From: Roseovarius indicus
GTDB lineage: Bacteria; Pseudomonadota; Alphaproteobacteria; Rhodobacterales; Rhodobacteraceae
Assembly (NCBI RefSeq): GCF_008728195.1
Contig: NZ_CP031598.1
Coordinates: 62,001 to 126,000, forward strand
DNA length: 64,000 nucleotides
Direction: 5' to 3'
Under the pieces are notes generated by a model. It worked only from the letters and a program-made list of their open reading frames with translations. It made no database searches and was not told the origin of the DNA. Made by a program: the position numbers and the translations under genes. How positions within the stretch are numbered: position 1 is the stretch's first letter; each line of letters opens with the position of its first letter. Shown here one piece after another: positions 45,270 through 54,264 of this stretch.

Positions 45270-47249
45270 ATGGCCGACCTCGCCGTCAGCACCCCGGCCC
45301 GCAACCAGGCTGCCACGCAGGATCGGGTTCTGCAGATCCTGCTGGGCGCGGCGCTGGTCTTGTGCCTGGCAAAGCCGGTGTTGCCGGACTTCCTGATCCG
45401 CCTGCCTGAAGCGTGGATACCGCCGCTGGCGGAATGGCTCGATTATTTCTTCAACGTCATCGTGATCGACACGCTGCACATCAACCAGATGACCCGTTGG
45501 TTCGCCGAGGGGCCGCTGGAGTTCATGCTGGGCGTGACCGCCAACCTGTTGGAGGGCAAGTATCGCTGGCCCTACATGTCGGACCCGCTGCCGTGGTCGT
45601 CGATCGCGGCCGTGGCGACGGTGATCGGCTATTACCTCGGCGGCTGGCGCATGGCGCTGCTGGCGGGCGGGACGTTCCTTTGGACAGCCATGATGGGGCA
45701 GTGGGAGATCACCATGCAGACCCTGTCGGTGCTGGCCGTCGCGGCGCCGCTGGGGTTTCTGATTGGCCTCGTCATGGGCATCGCCGCGTGGAAGTGGCAA
45801 GCCTTCGACACCGCGATCAAGCCGCTTCTGGCGGTGATGCAGACGCTGCCCTTCTACACCTACCTTCTGCCGGCGGTGATCTTCTTCAAGGTGGGGCCGA
45901 CGGCGGGCGCAATCGCCACCACGATCTATGCCACCCCGCCGATGATCCTGATGACGACGATCGGCCTGAAGAAGGTGCCGCCCGAGATCGTCGAGGCCGG
46001 CAAGATGGCCGGAAGCACGCGTTGGCAGATGCTGACGCGCGTCTTCATTCCCTCGGCCCGCACCGAGATCCTCGTCGGCGTGAACCAGGTGATCATGCTT
46101 TGCCTTGCCATGGTGGTTCTGACCGCCTTCATCGGCATGCCCGGCCTGGGGGGCAAGCTTCTGGCGATGATGAACAGCTTCAAGCTGGGCCGGTCGTTCG
46201 AGATCGGGATCACCATCGTTCTGGTCGCCATCATGCTCGACCAGTTGTCGAAAGCGTGGGTCGTCAAGCTGCCCGAACACCACGAGCGGGGCACGCCATG
46301 GTATATCCGGCACAAGTACGTTGTGCTGTCGGTCGTGGTTTTCGTGGGTTTCTACGTCCTGGCGCAATTCGTCGATTATTTCGACGAAGTGGGCCGCCGC
46401 CAGTCGCTTTCGATCGGGCGCGAGATGGACCAGTTGATCAAGGGCTTCCTCGATATCGACGTGATCCAGGCGATCACCGGGGGCATCCGTTATGTGCTCA
46501 ATGTCTGGGTGCTGATCCCCTTCCGCAATGCGCTTTTGTGGATCCCGACCTCGGCCTTTATCCTGCTGATGGTGGCCTTCGCCTGGGGCGTGGGCGGCAA
46601 GCGGCCGGCGATCTATGCCGCCGTCTTCTTCACCATCATCGCCTTCACCGGCTGGTGGGACAGGTCGGTCATCACGCTTTACTCGGTGATTTCGGCGGTG
46701 ATCCTGTCGATGTTCATCGGCATTCCGCTGGGCATCGTCGCGGCGCGTTCGGCCAAGTGGTCGAAGCGGATGCTGATCATCTGCGACACGGCCCAGACCT
46801 TCCCCAGCTTCATCTACCTTTTGCCCGCCATCATGCTGTTCGGCGTGTCGGACGTGACGGTGGTTCTGTCGATCGTGATCTTCACCATGGTGCCGCTGAC
46901 GCGCTACACGATCGAAGGCCTGCGCGGCGTGCCGGCGGAGATGACCGAGGCCGCCGACATGTCAGGCGCCACGCGGCGACAGAAGCTGCTGAGCGTGCAA
47001 CTGCCGCTGGCGATGCCGACGATGGCGGTGGGCTTCAACCAGGCGATCATGTTCGCCTTCTTCATGGTGATCATTGCCGCCTTCATCGGCACGCAGGACC
47101 TGGGCCAGGAGCTTCAGCGCACGCTGGCGGGCACCGACCTGGGCAAGAACTTCGTTCTCGGGATCAATGTCTCGCTGATGGCGTTGACCTTTGACATGGC
47201 GCTGTCGCGCTGGGCGGCGAAACGCAAGCAAGCATTGGGACTGGGCTGA
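45270..47249 (+). CDS. tmoV: TMAO-type ABC transporter permease with two fused permease domains
   Basis: A 659-residue membrane protein with two ProW-like permease modules in one chain. The first EAA-type loop lies in KKVPPEIVEAGKMAGSTRWQMLTRVFIPSA, the second in LRGVPAEMTEAADMSGATRRQKLLSVQLPLAM. Each is followed by the same pattern, GVNQVIMLCLAMVVLTAFIGMPGLG and GFNQAIMFAFFMVIIAAFIGTQDLG. Most ProW proteins carry one module and dimerise; the fusion fixes a two-half pore. Start 45270 follows the ATPase stop by one base, and the stop overlaps the cupin start (TGATG). Confidence 0.92.
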   Translation: MADLAVSTPARNQAATQDRVLQILLGAALVLCLAKPVLPDFLIRLPEAWIPPLAEWLDYFFNVIVIDTLHINQMTRWFAEGPLEFMLGVTANLLEGKYRWPYMSDPLPWSSIAAVATVIGYYLGGWRMALLAGGTFLWTAMMGQWEITMQTLSVLAVAAPLGFLIGLVMGIAAWKWQAFDTAIKPLLAVMQTLPFYTYLLPAVIFFKVGPTAGAIATTIYATPPMILMTTIGLKKVPPEIVEAGKMAGSTRWQMLTRVFIPSARTEILVGVNQVIMLCLAMVVLTAFIGMPGLGGKLLAMMNSFKLGRSFEIGITIVLVAIMLDQLSKAWVVKLPEHHERGTPWYIRHKYVVLSVVVFVGFYVLAQFVDYFDEVGRRQSLSIGREMDQLIKGFLDIDVIQAITGGIRYVLNVWVLIPFRNALLWIPTSAFILLMVAFAWGVGGKRPAIYAAVFFTIIAFTGWWDRSVITLYSVISAVILSMFIGIPLGIVAARSAKWSKRMLIICDTAQTFPSFIYLLPAIMLFGVSDVTVVLSIVIFTMVPLTRYTIEGLRGVPAEMTEAADMSGATRRQKLLSVQLPLAMPTMAVGFNQAIMFAFFMVIIAAFIGTQDLGQELQRTLAGTDLGKNFVLGINVSLMALTFDMALSRWAAKRKQALGLG

Positions 47250-47629
47250 TGGGCACACTCGAAGACCACCGCAACGTCATCAATTTCGACAGCCCCGGCT
47301 TCGTGAAGATGCCGATGCCGGGTCTGCCGGATGAAGATGTCTGGTGGAAGAACATCTCCTATGACGAGACCGCGGGGCAAGGGAGCTACCTGATGATCAT
47401 GGCGCCCGGCACCCGCTGCAACCCCCATCGCCACAACGGACCGGAGGAGTTCTATGTGGTCGAAGGGGATCTGGAAGATTGCGACGGCCACATGTACAGG
47501 GCAGGCGATTTCGTCTCGCTGTCGGGCGGATCGGCGCATTATTCGGTCTCGCATTCCGGCTGCCGGCTGGTGGTCACCCACCGCGGCGTCGTCGATGACC
47601 TGACTCAGGAGGAATTGGAGGAGACCTGA
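47249..47629 (+). CDS. Cupin-domain protein inside the TMAO operon
   Basis: A 126-residue single-domain cupin. Motif 1 is G-TRCNP-H-R-H-NGPEE-FYVVEG and motif 2 ends GDFVSLSGGSAHYS, giving the expected two His, one Glu and a second His as metal ligands. It overlaps both neighbours by TGATG (permease stop, demethylase start), so it is made together with Tdm. Possible roles are handling of a methylamine or formaldehyde product, or binding of an amine; no function is known to me. Confidence 0.9.
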   Translation: MGTLEDHRNVINFDSPGFVKMPMPGLPDEDVWWKNISYDETAGQGSYLMIMAPGTRCNPHRHNGPEEFYVVEGDLEDCDGHMYRAGDFVSLSGGSAHYSVSHSGCRLVVTHRGVVDDLTQEELEET

Positions 47630-50001
47630 TGAACGTGACCCCGGTTTTCGAAACCCCGTATGAACGGGCCGGCGTCATCACGCCCGGCCTGCCGCTATTG
47701 CCGCACGGGACCGAACGGCACCCCGTGCCCGGCGGTGGCTCGCGTGCCGTGCCGGTTTACGCGGGCGACGAGATCTCGCTGCTCGACCGCGAGGGCCTGC
47801 AATTTGGCGAGCTTGTTTTCTTCAAGCCCGACGGCACCTCCGACGCCGCCATGCTGGGCGCGGCGAGCCATGGCCGCCCCGATGGCGTGATCTCGGTGCT
47901 GGCCAATGGCTCGCGCTCGGGGGCCAAGGTGGCGAAGGCGCTCGACAAGGCGGGCTTCGACCTCGGCAAGGGGCAGGCGATCCGCGTCTTCACCGACGGC
48001 TCGCATTCCGGCGACATGGCGACCTTCCATGCGGAATGCGACGGCCTATTGATCGTTGCGGCCCCGGGCGGGCCGATGGCGCCGGAAACGCAGGAGCCGC
48101 CGACCGAACTGATCCTCTATATCCGTCGCGCCAACCCGGGCGAGGGCAAGGGCGGCATGGCCCCGCCCGACCCGCTGGCCGACCCGCTGCACGACATCAA
48201 CATCCAGCCGGGCAATGCCATCAGCTACGAGGTGAAGAAGGGCGAATACATCCAGGTGCTCGACGTGCAGGGGCGGGAATGCTCCGACTTCCAGGCCTTT
48301 GCGCTGCGCGACCTCGACAAGGGGATCGAGCGGGAAATCGACCCGACCACGACGCGCACGCTGATGGGGCTTGTCTATCCGAGCCCCGGCATCTTTTCGA
48401 AATACTGGAATGTCGATCAGCAGCCGCTGGTCGAGATCGTGCAGGACACCTGTGGCCGCCACGACACGTTCGGTCTGGCCTGTACGGCGCGGTATTACGA
48501 AGAGCTGGGCTATCCCGGTCATGTCAACTGTTCCGACAACATCAACAAGGACCTCGCGCAATACAATGTCCGCCCGCGCGCCGGCTGGCCCGCGATCAAC
48601 TTCTTCTTCAACACCATGCTCGACGAGACCAACGCCATCGGCATGGATGACCCGTGGTCGCGCCCCGGCGACTACGTGCTGCTGAAGGCGCTGACAGATC
48701 TCGTCTGCGTCTCGACGGCCTGCCCCTGTGACGTGGACCAGGCCAACGGGTGGAACCCCACCGACATCCAGGTGCGCACCTACGGCGCATCGGAAACCTT
48801 CAGCCGCTCCGTCGGCTACCGGAAATCTGCGGAGTCAGAATTGGAACAGACCAAGGAAACCGGCTTTCACGCCTGCTTTGCCCGCCACACGCGCGATTTC
48901 GTCGAATATAACGGCTACTGGTTGCCCAACAGCTTTACCAACCACGGGCCGGTTGCCGAATACTGGGCCTGCCGCGAGAAGGCCGCGATCATGGACCTCT
49001 CGCCGCTGCGCAAGTACGAGGTCACGGGGCCCGACGCCGAAGAGCTGATGCAGTATTGCGTGACCCGCAACGTCAAGAAGCTGGCGGTGGGGCAGCTGGT
49101 CTATACCGCCATCTGCTATGACCACGGCGGGATGATCGACGACGGCACGTTGTTCCGGCTGGGCGAGAACAATTTCCGCTGGGTCGGCGGGAATGACACG
49201 TCCGGTTTGTGGATTCGCGAACAGGCGGTGAAGCTGGGGCTGAACGCGTGGGTGCGCAGTTCCACCGACCAGTTGCACAACGTGGCGGTGCAGGGGCCGA
49301 AATCGCGCGATATCCTGAAAGACATTCTCTGGACTGCGCCAGACAAGCCGACGGTGGAGGAGCTGGGCATGTTCCGCTTCACCCCGGCGCGCCTGCATGA
49401 TTTCGACGGCACGTCGATCGTGTTGGGGCGGGCTGGCTATTCCGGCGAACTGGGTTACGAGATCTTCTGCCACCCGAAGGATGCCGAGGAGGTGTTCGAC
49501 ACGATCTGGAAGGCGGGAGAGCCGCATGGGCTGACGCCCCTCGGCCTTGCCGCGCTCGACATGGTGCGGATCGAGGCGGGGCTGATCTTTGCCGGGTCCG
49601 AGTTCGACGACCAGACTGACCCGTTCGAGGCCGGGATCGGTTTCACCGTACCGCTCAAGTCGAAGAACGACGATTTCATCGGCCGCGCCGCGCTGGAGGA
49701 ACGCAAGGCGCACCCGCAGCGCAAGATGGTGGGGCTGGAAATCGAGGCGGGGCTGGTGCCCTCGCCCGGCGACTGCCTGCGCATCGGCAAGGCGCAGGTG
49801 GGCGAGGTGACGAGCGCGCTGAAATCGCCGATCCTCGGCAAGGTGATCGCGCTGGCTCGGGTCGATGTGACCCATGCCGAACACGGCACCGAGATCGAGG
49901 TGGGCCAGCTTGACGGCCAGCAGAAGCGCCTGAAGGCGAAGGTCGTGCCTTATCCCCACTTCGATCCGACCAAGGAGCGGGTCAAGGGCAACTACGCCTG
50001 A
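47629..50001 (+). CDS. tdm: TMAO demethylase-type protein (DUF1989 + GcvT domains)
   Basis: A 790-residue two-domain protein. Residues ~1-410 are DUF1989, with QGRECSDFQAFAL and a conserved cysteine set; Cys285, Cys365 and Cys367 (CPC) are candidates for the three-cysteine zinc site reported for Tdm. Residues ~420-790 form a GcvT tetrahydrofolate-binding domain (DLSPLRKYEVTGPDAEELMQ, GRAGYSGELGYEIF, RIEAGLIFAGSEFDDQTDPFEAGIGF). This fusion is the hallmark of Tdm, which cuts TMAO to dimethylamine and formaldehyde, the latter captured on folate. DMSP demethylase DmdA lacks the DUF1989 half. It ends the operon. Confidence 0.9.
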   Translation: MNVTPVFETPYERAGVITPGLPLLPHGTERHPVPGGGSRAVPVYAGDEISLLDREGLQFGELVFFKPDGTSDAAMLGAASHGRPDGVISVLANGSRSGAKVAKALDKAGFDLGKGQAIRVFTDGSHSGDMATFHAECDGLLIVAAPGGPMAPETQEPPTELILYIRRANPGEGKGGMAPPDPLADPLHDINIQPGNAISYEVKKGEYIQVLDVQGRECSDFQAFALRDLDKGIEREIDPTTTRTLMGLVYPSPGIFSKYWNVDQQPLVEIVQDTCGRHDTFGLACTARYYEELGYPGHVNCSDNINKDLAQYNVRPRAGWPAINFFFNTMLDETNAIGMDDPWSRPGDYVLLKALTDLVCVSTACPCDVDQANGWNPTDIQVRTYGASETFSRSVGYRKSAESELEQTKETGFHACFARHTRDFVEYNGYWLPNSFTNHGPVAEYWACREKAAIMDLSPLRKYEVTGPDAEELMQYCVTRNVKKLAVGQLVYTAICYDHGGMIDDGTLFRLGENNFRWVGGNDTSGLWIREQAVKLGLNAWVRSSTDQLHNVAVQGPKSRDILKDILWTAPDKPTVEELGMFRFTPARLHDFDGTSIVLGRAGYSGELGYEIFCHPKDAEEVFDTIWKAGEPHGLTPLGLAALDMVRIEAGLIFAGSEFDDQTDPFEAGIGFTVPLKSKNDDFIGRAALEERKAHPQRKMVGLEIEAGLVPSPGDCLRIGKAQVGEVTSALKSPILGKVIALARVDVTHAEHGTEIEVGQLDGQQKRLKAKVVPYPHFDPTKERVKGNYA

Positions 50002-50019
50002 ATGGCGCCGCTCGCCGGC

Positions 50020-50115
50020 CCTTGCGGGCCGTCTCGCAGGGGGCGGGGCGGACCCGCCGATGGCGGCGCCTGTCGATGGGGCGGGACGCCTCCGGCGGGA
50101 GTATTTGGGGAACGG
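50020..50115. repeat. GC-rich intergenic palindromic sequence after tdm
   Basis: The gap between tdm and the SDR gene is filled by GC-rich words with internal pairing (GGCCCTTGCGGGCC at 50018-50031, then CGCCTCCGGCGGGAGTATTTGG at 50086-50107 in part). The ending GCCTCCGGCGGGAGTATTTGG is a motif repeated between genes in roseobacters and related to the tail of 25131-25200. No gene. Confidence 0.5.
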
Positions 50116-50145
50116 TGAAACTCCGGGGTCTTTCGCGTAGTTCCC

Positions 50146-50880
50146 TCAGCCGCGGCCGATATAGGGCATCTTCGTCGCCATCACCGTCATGAACTGCACG
50201 TTCGCCTCGGGCGGCATTTCCGCCATGTGCAGCACCGAGCGGGCGGCTTCCTCGACTTCCATCATGGGCTGCAGGTCGGCGCCGGGGTTGGCCTCCAGCG
50301 CCCGGGCGTTCAGCTCTTCCACCAGTTCCGACCGGGCATTGCCGATATCGATCTGTCCGCAGGCGATGTCGAACGGCCGCCCGTCGAGCGACAGGCTTCG
50401 CGTCAGGCCGGTGATCGCGTGTTTCGACGTGGTGTAGCAGACCGACCCCGGCCGCGGATTATGCGCCGAAAGCGAGCCGTTGTTGATGATGCGCCCGCCC
50501 TGGGGATCTTGCCGGCGCATCTGGCCGAAGGCGAGTTGCGCGGCAATGAACATGCCGCGGATGTTGACGTTCAAGACCTGCTCGAACCCGTCGAGCGGAA
50601 TTTCGTCGATCGGACCCGCCGGCCCGAACATCCCGGCATTGTTGAAGAGCACGTCAAGCCGTCCGGCCTGTTTCACGAAGGTGGCCACCGCCGCTTGCAT
50701 TGCGTCGGCATCGGTCACGTCGGCGGGCAGGGCGACGGCGTTGTCGTGCCAGTTCGCCATCGCTTCCAGCCGGTCGGCGCGGCGCGCGATCAGCCCCACT
50801 TTCCAGCCCGCATCCAGGAACACCTCTGCCGTGGCCTTGCCGATGCCCGAGCTGGCCCCGGTGATCACGATCGTCCTCAT
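50146..50880 (-). CDS. SDR-family oxidoreductase
   Basis: A 244-residue short-chain dehydrogenase. It carries TGASSGIGKATAEVF near the N-terminus, an Arg-Arg pair after beta-2 (IARRADRL, suggesting NADP), NNAGMFGPAG and YTTSKHAITG with the catalytic Tyr and Lys. The Met at 50880 is used because the frame upstream lies inside the helicase gene and the GxxxGxG start is here. Start and helicase stop overlap (ATGA). Substrate unknown. Confidence 0.92.
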   Translation of the reverse strand: MRTIVITGASSGIGKATAEVFLDAGWKVGLIARRADRLEAMANWHDNAVALPADVTDADAMQAAVATFVKQAGRLDVLFNNAGMFGPAGPIDEIPLDGFEQVLNVNIRGMFIAAQLAFGQMRRQDPQGGRIINNGSLSAHNPRPGSVCYTTSKHAITGLTRSLSLDGRPFDIACGQIDIGNARSELVEELNARALEANPGADLQPMMEVEEAARSVLHMAEMPPEANVQFMTVMATKMPYIGRG

Positions 50881-52409
50881 CCCTCCGTCTCCCCCTCCAG
50901 TGTCAGCGGTACCGGTGCGGTGCGCAGGTCGTCCACCCGGAGCGGCCCGGTCGGTTTCGACAGGCGGTTGCGCACGACCCAGTGCAGACGCTCCTCTGCC
51001 CGGGTGATGGCGACATAGGCCAGCCGCTTCCACAGCGGTTGGCCGGCCTCGTTTCGGCCCATGCGCGCAGCCGCATAGATATCGGGAGCGAACACCTGCA
51101 CATCGGGCCATTGCGAGCCTTGTGCCTTGTGGATCGTGACCGCTGCCCCGTGCAGGAAGGTTGCGCCGAGGTTGGCGGCGAAGGGGATGAAGGGCTCCTC
51201 CTCGTCCGGCTTCTCGACCTTGATGATCGAGGCGGCGCTGAGCTGCGGATCTTCCGCGCCGATCACGTGCAGGCGCGAAAAGCCGGGCTTGCGGCCGAGC
51301 CCGAGATAGATCACCTGTGCGCCCTTGATCAGGCCGCGGGCCTCGAGATCCAGCCGTTTCTTGCGGTGCTTGAGCGGCAGTTCGATCCCGTCGCAGATCA
51401 ACGGCTCGCCTTCCAGGAGTTCGGTCTCGGGGGCGCCATGTACCGCCCGGAAGGCGTTGATCAGGCGGATGCGGGTGGCGTTACGCCAGACCAGCACGGG
51501 CGAGCGCGCCATAAGGTCGACCTCGACCCGCTGCGCCCATTTTACCCGCTCGTCCCGTTGTGCCGTCTGCTCCACCAGCCTCTCGAAATCCTCGAACCCC
51601 ACTTCGGGGTCGCCGAGGGTATGGGCAAGGTCGAGAATCGGGTTGTCGGCATCCTGCCGGTGGATGCGGTGCAGTTCGAGCTTCGACGGCGCGGCAAGGG
51701 TGTCGAAGACCATGCCGCCGCCTTCGCCCTTCACCGGCGGCAACTGTGCCGGATCGCCGAAGAGCAGGAGCGTCGGGAAGATCTCCTGCAGATCCTCGAA
51801 CTGCTTGGCATCGAGCATCGAGGCCTCGTCGATGAAGCCGATATCCAGCGGCTCTTCCCGCCGTTTCCAGCCGGTGATGAAATCCGAGCCCCTCAGCCCC
51901 GCCGCGGCCAGGGCACCGGGGATCGACTTGTTGGTCTGGAAGAAGGCATGCGCCCGGTCGAGCGCTTGTTCGGTCAGCCCCTCGATCTCGGGCTTGTCGC
52001 CGTTGCCGGCCAGCCATTCGGCGATCTTCTCGTATTCCGGGTCATAGACGGGGGTGTAAAGGATGCGGTGAATGGTCGTCGCCGGCACGCCGCGCATCCG
52101 CAGCACGCTGGCGGCCTTGTTGGTGGGGGCGAGGATGGCCAGCGTGCGGCGGTCGCGCCGCCGGCGGCCTTCGTAATCGCCGGAGACGACCTCGACGCCC
52201 GCATCCTCCAGCGCGCGGTAGAGCGCGGCCAAGAGGAGCGTCTTGCCCGAGCCGGCCTTGCCGACCACCGCCATGACGCTTTGCTTGCCCTCGCGCGGCG
52301 GGGTCAGCAGCCCCTCGTCGAGGTCAACGCCGGCACTACGCAGCATGGCTGTGATGCGGTCATGGGCCTCGGCCTGATCTTCGGAATATGTCAGTGCGGT
52401 CGCGGTCAT
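50877..52409 (-). CDS. RecD-like ATP-dependent DNA helicase
   Basis: A 510-residue superfamily-1 helicase. The Walker A is GKAGSGKT (residues 50-57). DEASML and GDPAQLPPV (motifs II-III) follow, then GATFLHGAAVTIHKAQGSQWPDV and AITRAEERLHWVVRN of the UvrD/RecD C-terminal half. It is shorter than full RecD2 and lacks an N-terminal helix-hairpin-helix extension. Such proteins are common in alphaproteobacteria with unclear roles in repair. The start at 52409 is the conserved N-terminus; luxI follows upstream by 44 bp. Confidence 0.93.
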   Translation of the reverse strand: MTATALTYSEDQAEAHDRITAMLRSAGVDLDEGLLTPPREGKQSVMAVVGKAGSGKTLLLAALYRALEDAGVEVVSGDYEGRRRRDRRTLAILAPTNKAASVLRMRGVPATTIHRILYTPVYDPEYEKIAEWLAGNGDKPEIEGLTEQALDRAHAFFQTNKSIPGALAAAGLRGSDFITGWKRREEPLDIGFIDEASMLDAKQFEDLQEIFPTLLLFGDPAQLPPVKGEGGGMVFDTLAAPSKLELHRIHRQDADNPILDLAHTLGDPEVGFEDFERLVEQTAQRDERVKWAQRVEVDLMARSPVLVWRNATRIRLINAFRAVHGAPETELLEGEPLICDGIELPLKHRKKRLDLEARGLIKGAQVIYLGLGRKPGFSRLHVIGAEDPQLSAASIIKVEKPDEEEPFIPFAANLGATFLHGAAVTIHKAQGSQWPDVQVFAPDIYAAARMGRNEAGQPLWKRLAYVAITRAEERLHWVVRNRLSKPTGPLRVDDLRTAPVPLTLEGETEG

Positions 52410-52453
52410 GGCGCGACCCTAACGGCGTGGCCCGGGCCATGCCAGCGAAAGCG

Positions 52454-53089
52454 TCAGGCGCTGCGGGCCAGGGCCGTTTCGTCGGCGCCGAAACTCTGCC
52501 GGACCCACAGGTCGGACAGGGCCGGGGGCACGCCCGCACGTTCGGCCACCCGGGCCCGGGCCGTTGCCGAGAACGTCCACAGGCCCACGCTGATCCGCTC
52601 ACGGCCTTCGCCCTTGCCGCCCAGAACCTGTGGCGAGGCGCCGATCGCCCGGTAGATTCGGATCATGCGCGCATCGAACACGCCGGCGAAATGATCGACC
52701 CCCAGCCGCGTCATCACCTCGCCGCCGCCCAGCATCAGCGCGGCCGCCACCCGCGAGGCCGCGCCGCGGGACAGGCAGAACCGCGTGCATTCCCAAACGC
52801 GTGGGTCGTTCATGCGACGCCCGCCCAGCAAATGTTGGAAGTGATCGTCGATCATCGTGGGCCCCGTGGTTGGCAGAAGCCGGAGCGAGCCCTGGTGCTG
52901 CCCATCCTCGCCCTCCCAGATGACGTAGAGGGGGTTCAGATCGTCATAGGCGTCCCGCTCGTGCCCTCGGGCATCGACCGATACCTCCCAGCCCAGCCGG
53001 GTGGCGAACTGATCGGCGCGGTCGCGGAACATGGTGTCGGCGAGCCTGGGAAAGCGGCCGAGATCGTGAGCGTGAACGTAGCGCAGCAT
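52454..53089 (-). CDS. Acyl-homoserine-lactone synthase (LuxI type)
   Basis: A 211-residue autoinducer synthase. The invariant LuxI residues are present: Arg24, Phe28, Trp34, Asp46, Asp49, Arg70, Glu100 and Arg103, in FRDRADQF, RLGWEV, ERDAYDD, GSLRLLP and WECTRFC. The start 53089 is used over 53107 because MLRYVHAHDL is the family N-terminus. A perfect dyad lies at 53102-53116, only 12 bases before the start. It is 87 bp downstream of luxR in the same direction, so the pair forms one quorum-sensing unit. The acyl chain made cannot be told. Confidence 0.94.
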   Translation of the reverse strand: MLRYVHAHDLGRFPRLADTMFRDRADQFATRLGWEVSVDARGHERDAYDDLNPLYVIWEGEDGQHQGSLRLLPTTGPTMIDDHFQHLLGGRRMNDPRVWECTRFCLSRGAASRVAAALMLGGGEVMTRLGVDHFAGVFDARMIRIYRAIGASPQVLGGKGEGRERISVGLWTFSATARARVAERAGVPPALSDLWVRQSFGADETALARSA

Positions 53090-53101
53090 TATCCATCCTC
53101 T

Positions 53102-53116
53102 CTGCAAATCTTGCAG
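53102..53116. promoter_or_regulatory. Inverted repeat at the luxI ribosome binding site, possible lux box
   Basis: CTGCAA-ATC-TTGCAG is a perfect 6-bp dyad with a 3-base centre. The CTG...CAG ends recall lux boxes, though the spacing (9 rather than 10 or 8) is off. Because it ends 12 bases before the luxI ATG, the RNA would form a hairpin next to the ribosome binding site, so translational control is an alternative to LuxR binding. Confidence 0.5.
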
Positions 53117-53176
53117 CGAGACGTGGAAAAAACCGGTTAAGGAAGGCCTGTCGGGGCGTACGTTGCGTGAAACGGA

Positions 53177-53905
53177 CTAGACGAAGATCAGCCCACGGCT
53201 GAGCGCGCGGGCCACCGCGTGAACCGTGTTGATCGCGCCCAGTTTGAACCGGGCGCTTTCAATATAGACCCGCAGCGTATGCTCGGAAATCGACAGGGTT
53301 TCAGCGACCTGCGCCCGGCCATAGCCCAAAGCCAGGAGGGTCAGGGCATCGACCTCCCGCGGGCTGAGCGACAGGGTGTTGCCCGCCTCTGCCCGTTTGG
53401 GCTCGAATTCGAGCGCCTTGCGGTTGAAGTCGTGCGCGATCAGGATCAGTTCACGGCAATGGCTTTGGGTGAAATCGCGCCACGTATCGTCATCGCAATC
53501 GTGGTTGGCGGTGAAGAGCGCGAACTGTCCGTTCGGCCCCCGAAGCGGCACGGAAAAGCCCTGGGCCCCGATACCATGGGCGCGTGCATCCTCGGCAAAG
53601 GCACGCACCGCCTTGCCGGACCAATCGAGCCGTTTCCATTCGACCGGGTGAAACCGCTGGTAACAGCCAAGGACCACCGGGTCGATGCGCAGATAGTCCT
53701 TCTGCAGATAGCGGCTTACCCATTCCGGTGGATAGGTGCCGCATCCGTATTGGTCGCCATCGGCGCTGACCCAGTGATAGACGAGATGATCGATGCGGAA
53801 ATGGCCGCGCAGTTCGACGATGACAGACTGCAGGTCGCCGGGGTCAGACGCCCGCTCCAAGCAGTTCAAGATCCTTTCCAGTCTCGTCGGCGGTGCCACG
53901 TTCAT
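53177..53905 (-). CDS. LuxR-family autoinducer-responsive regulator
   Basis: A 242-residue LuxR protein. The autoinducer-binding domain keeps the residues that contact the lactone in TraR/LuxR (Trp62, Tyr66, Asp75, Pro76, Trp90 here), in YPPEWVSRYLQKDYLRIDPVV. The C-terminal LuxR helix-turn-helix is LSPREVDALTLLALGYGRAQVAETLSISEHTLRVYI. It is a receptor for an acyl-homoserine lactone, presumably that of the adjacent LuxI. The start at 53905 has AAGGA 10 bases upstream. Its first 62 bases overlap the small gene at 53844. Confidence 0.95.
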   Translation of the reverse strand: MNVAPPTRLERILNCLERASDPGDLQSVIVELRGHFRIDHLVYHWVSADGDQYGCGTYPPEWVSRYLQKDYLRIDPVVLGCYQRFHPVEWKRLDWSGKAVRAFAEDARAHGIGAQGFSVPLRGPNGQFALFTANHDCDDDTWRDFTQSHCRELILIAHDFNRKALEFEPKRAEAGNTLSLSPREVDALTLLALGYGRAQVAETLSISEHTLRVYIESARFKLGAINTVHAVARALSRGLIFV

Positions 53906-54053
53906 GACCGGGCGGTCCTTCCGCAGTCGATGCAATCTCGACCGCCGCCAGCAGGCATGTTTCGTCAATCTGCTCCGCCAGGGCCGGAAGGCCGTTCTGG
54001 TGGGCGAAAGTCCTGAGGTCGGCGAGTACGTCGAGTATCCATTCGGTTTCCAT
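53844..54053 (-). CDS. Small cytoplasmic protein overlapping luxR
   Basis: A 69-residue protein with the best ribosome binding site of the region (GGAGG, 6-base gap) at ATG 54053. The sequence METEWILDVLADLRTFAHQNG, then LPALAEQIDETCLLAAVEIAS, is helical and non-repetitive, unlike a shadow frame, and ends in a Gly/Glu-rich tail. It overlaps luxR by 62 bases in a different phase, so luxR expression is probably tied to it. I do not know its function; a regulator of the quorum system is an attractive guess. Confidence 0.72.
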   Translation of the reverse strand: METEWILDVLADLRTFAHQNGLPALAEQIDETCLLAAVEIASTAEGPPGHERGTADETGKDLELLGAGV

Positions 54054-54205
54054 GCCGAGCCTCCACGATGAGCCTTAAAGAACGATTAACCATACCGTAG
54101 CAGCAGGAAGCTTCTGGTCATACTCACCGCTTCATACTCCCCCGAAATAGCGAGGCAGGCTCTGGCAACTCCTTGATTCCGGGAGGGGGGCTCGTTTCGA
54201 ACGCA

Positions 54206-54243
54206 AGACGCCCGCGAACCGGTTCACCGATTCGCGGGCGTCT
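54206..54243 (-). terminator. 13-bp hairpin downstream of ccrA
   Basis: AGACGCCCGCGAA (54206-54218) and TTCGCGGGCGTCT (54231-54243) pair perfectly around a 12-nt loop. It begins 22 bp after the ccrA stop on the minus strand. A T-run is absent, so it may act as a transcript end barrier rather than a classical terminator. Confidence 0.6.
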
Positions 54244-54264
54244 GCCTTTACGGGAACGGGCCGC

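Noticed and set aside
47629..50001. Reading the GcvT half as DMSP demethylase DmdA
   Set aside because: DmdA lacks the N-terminal DUF1989 half, and this gene sits in a quaternary-amine transport operon, which fits Tdm better.
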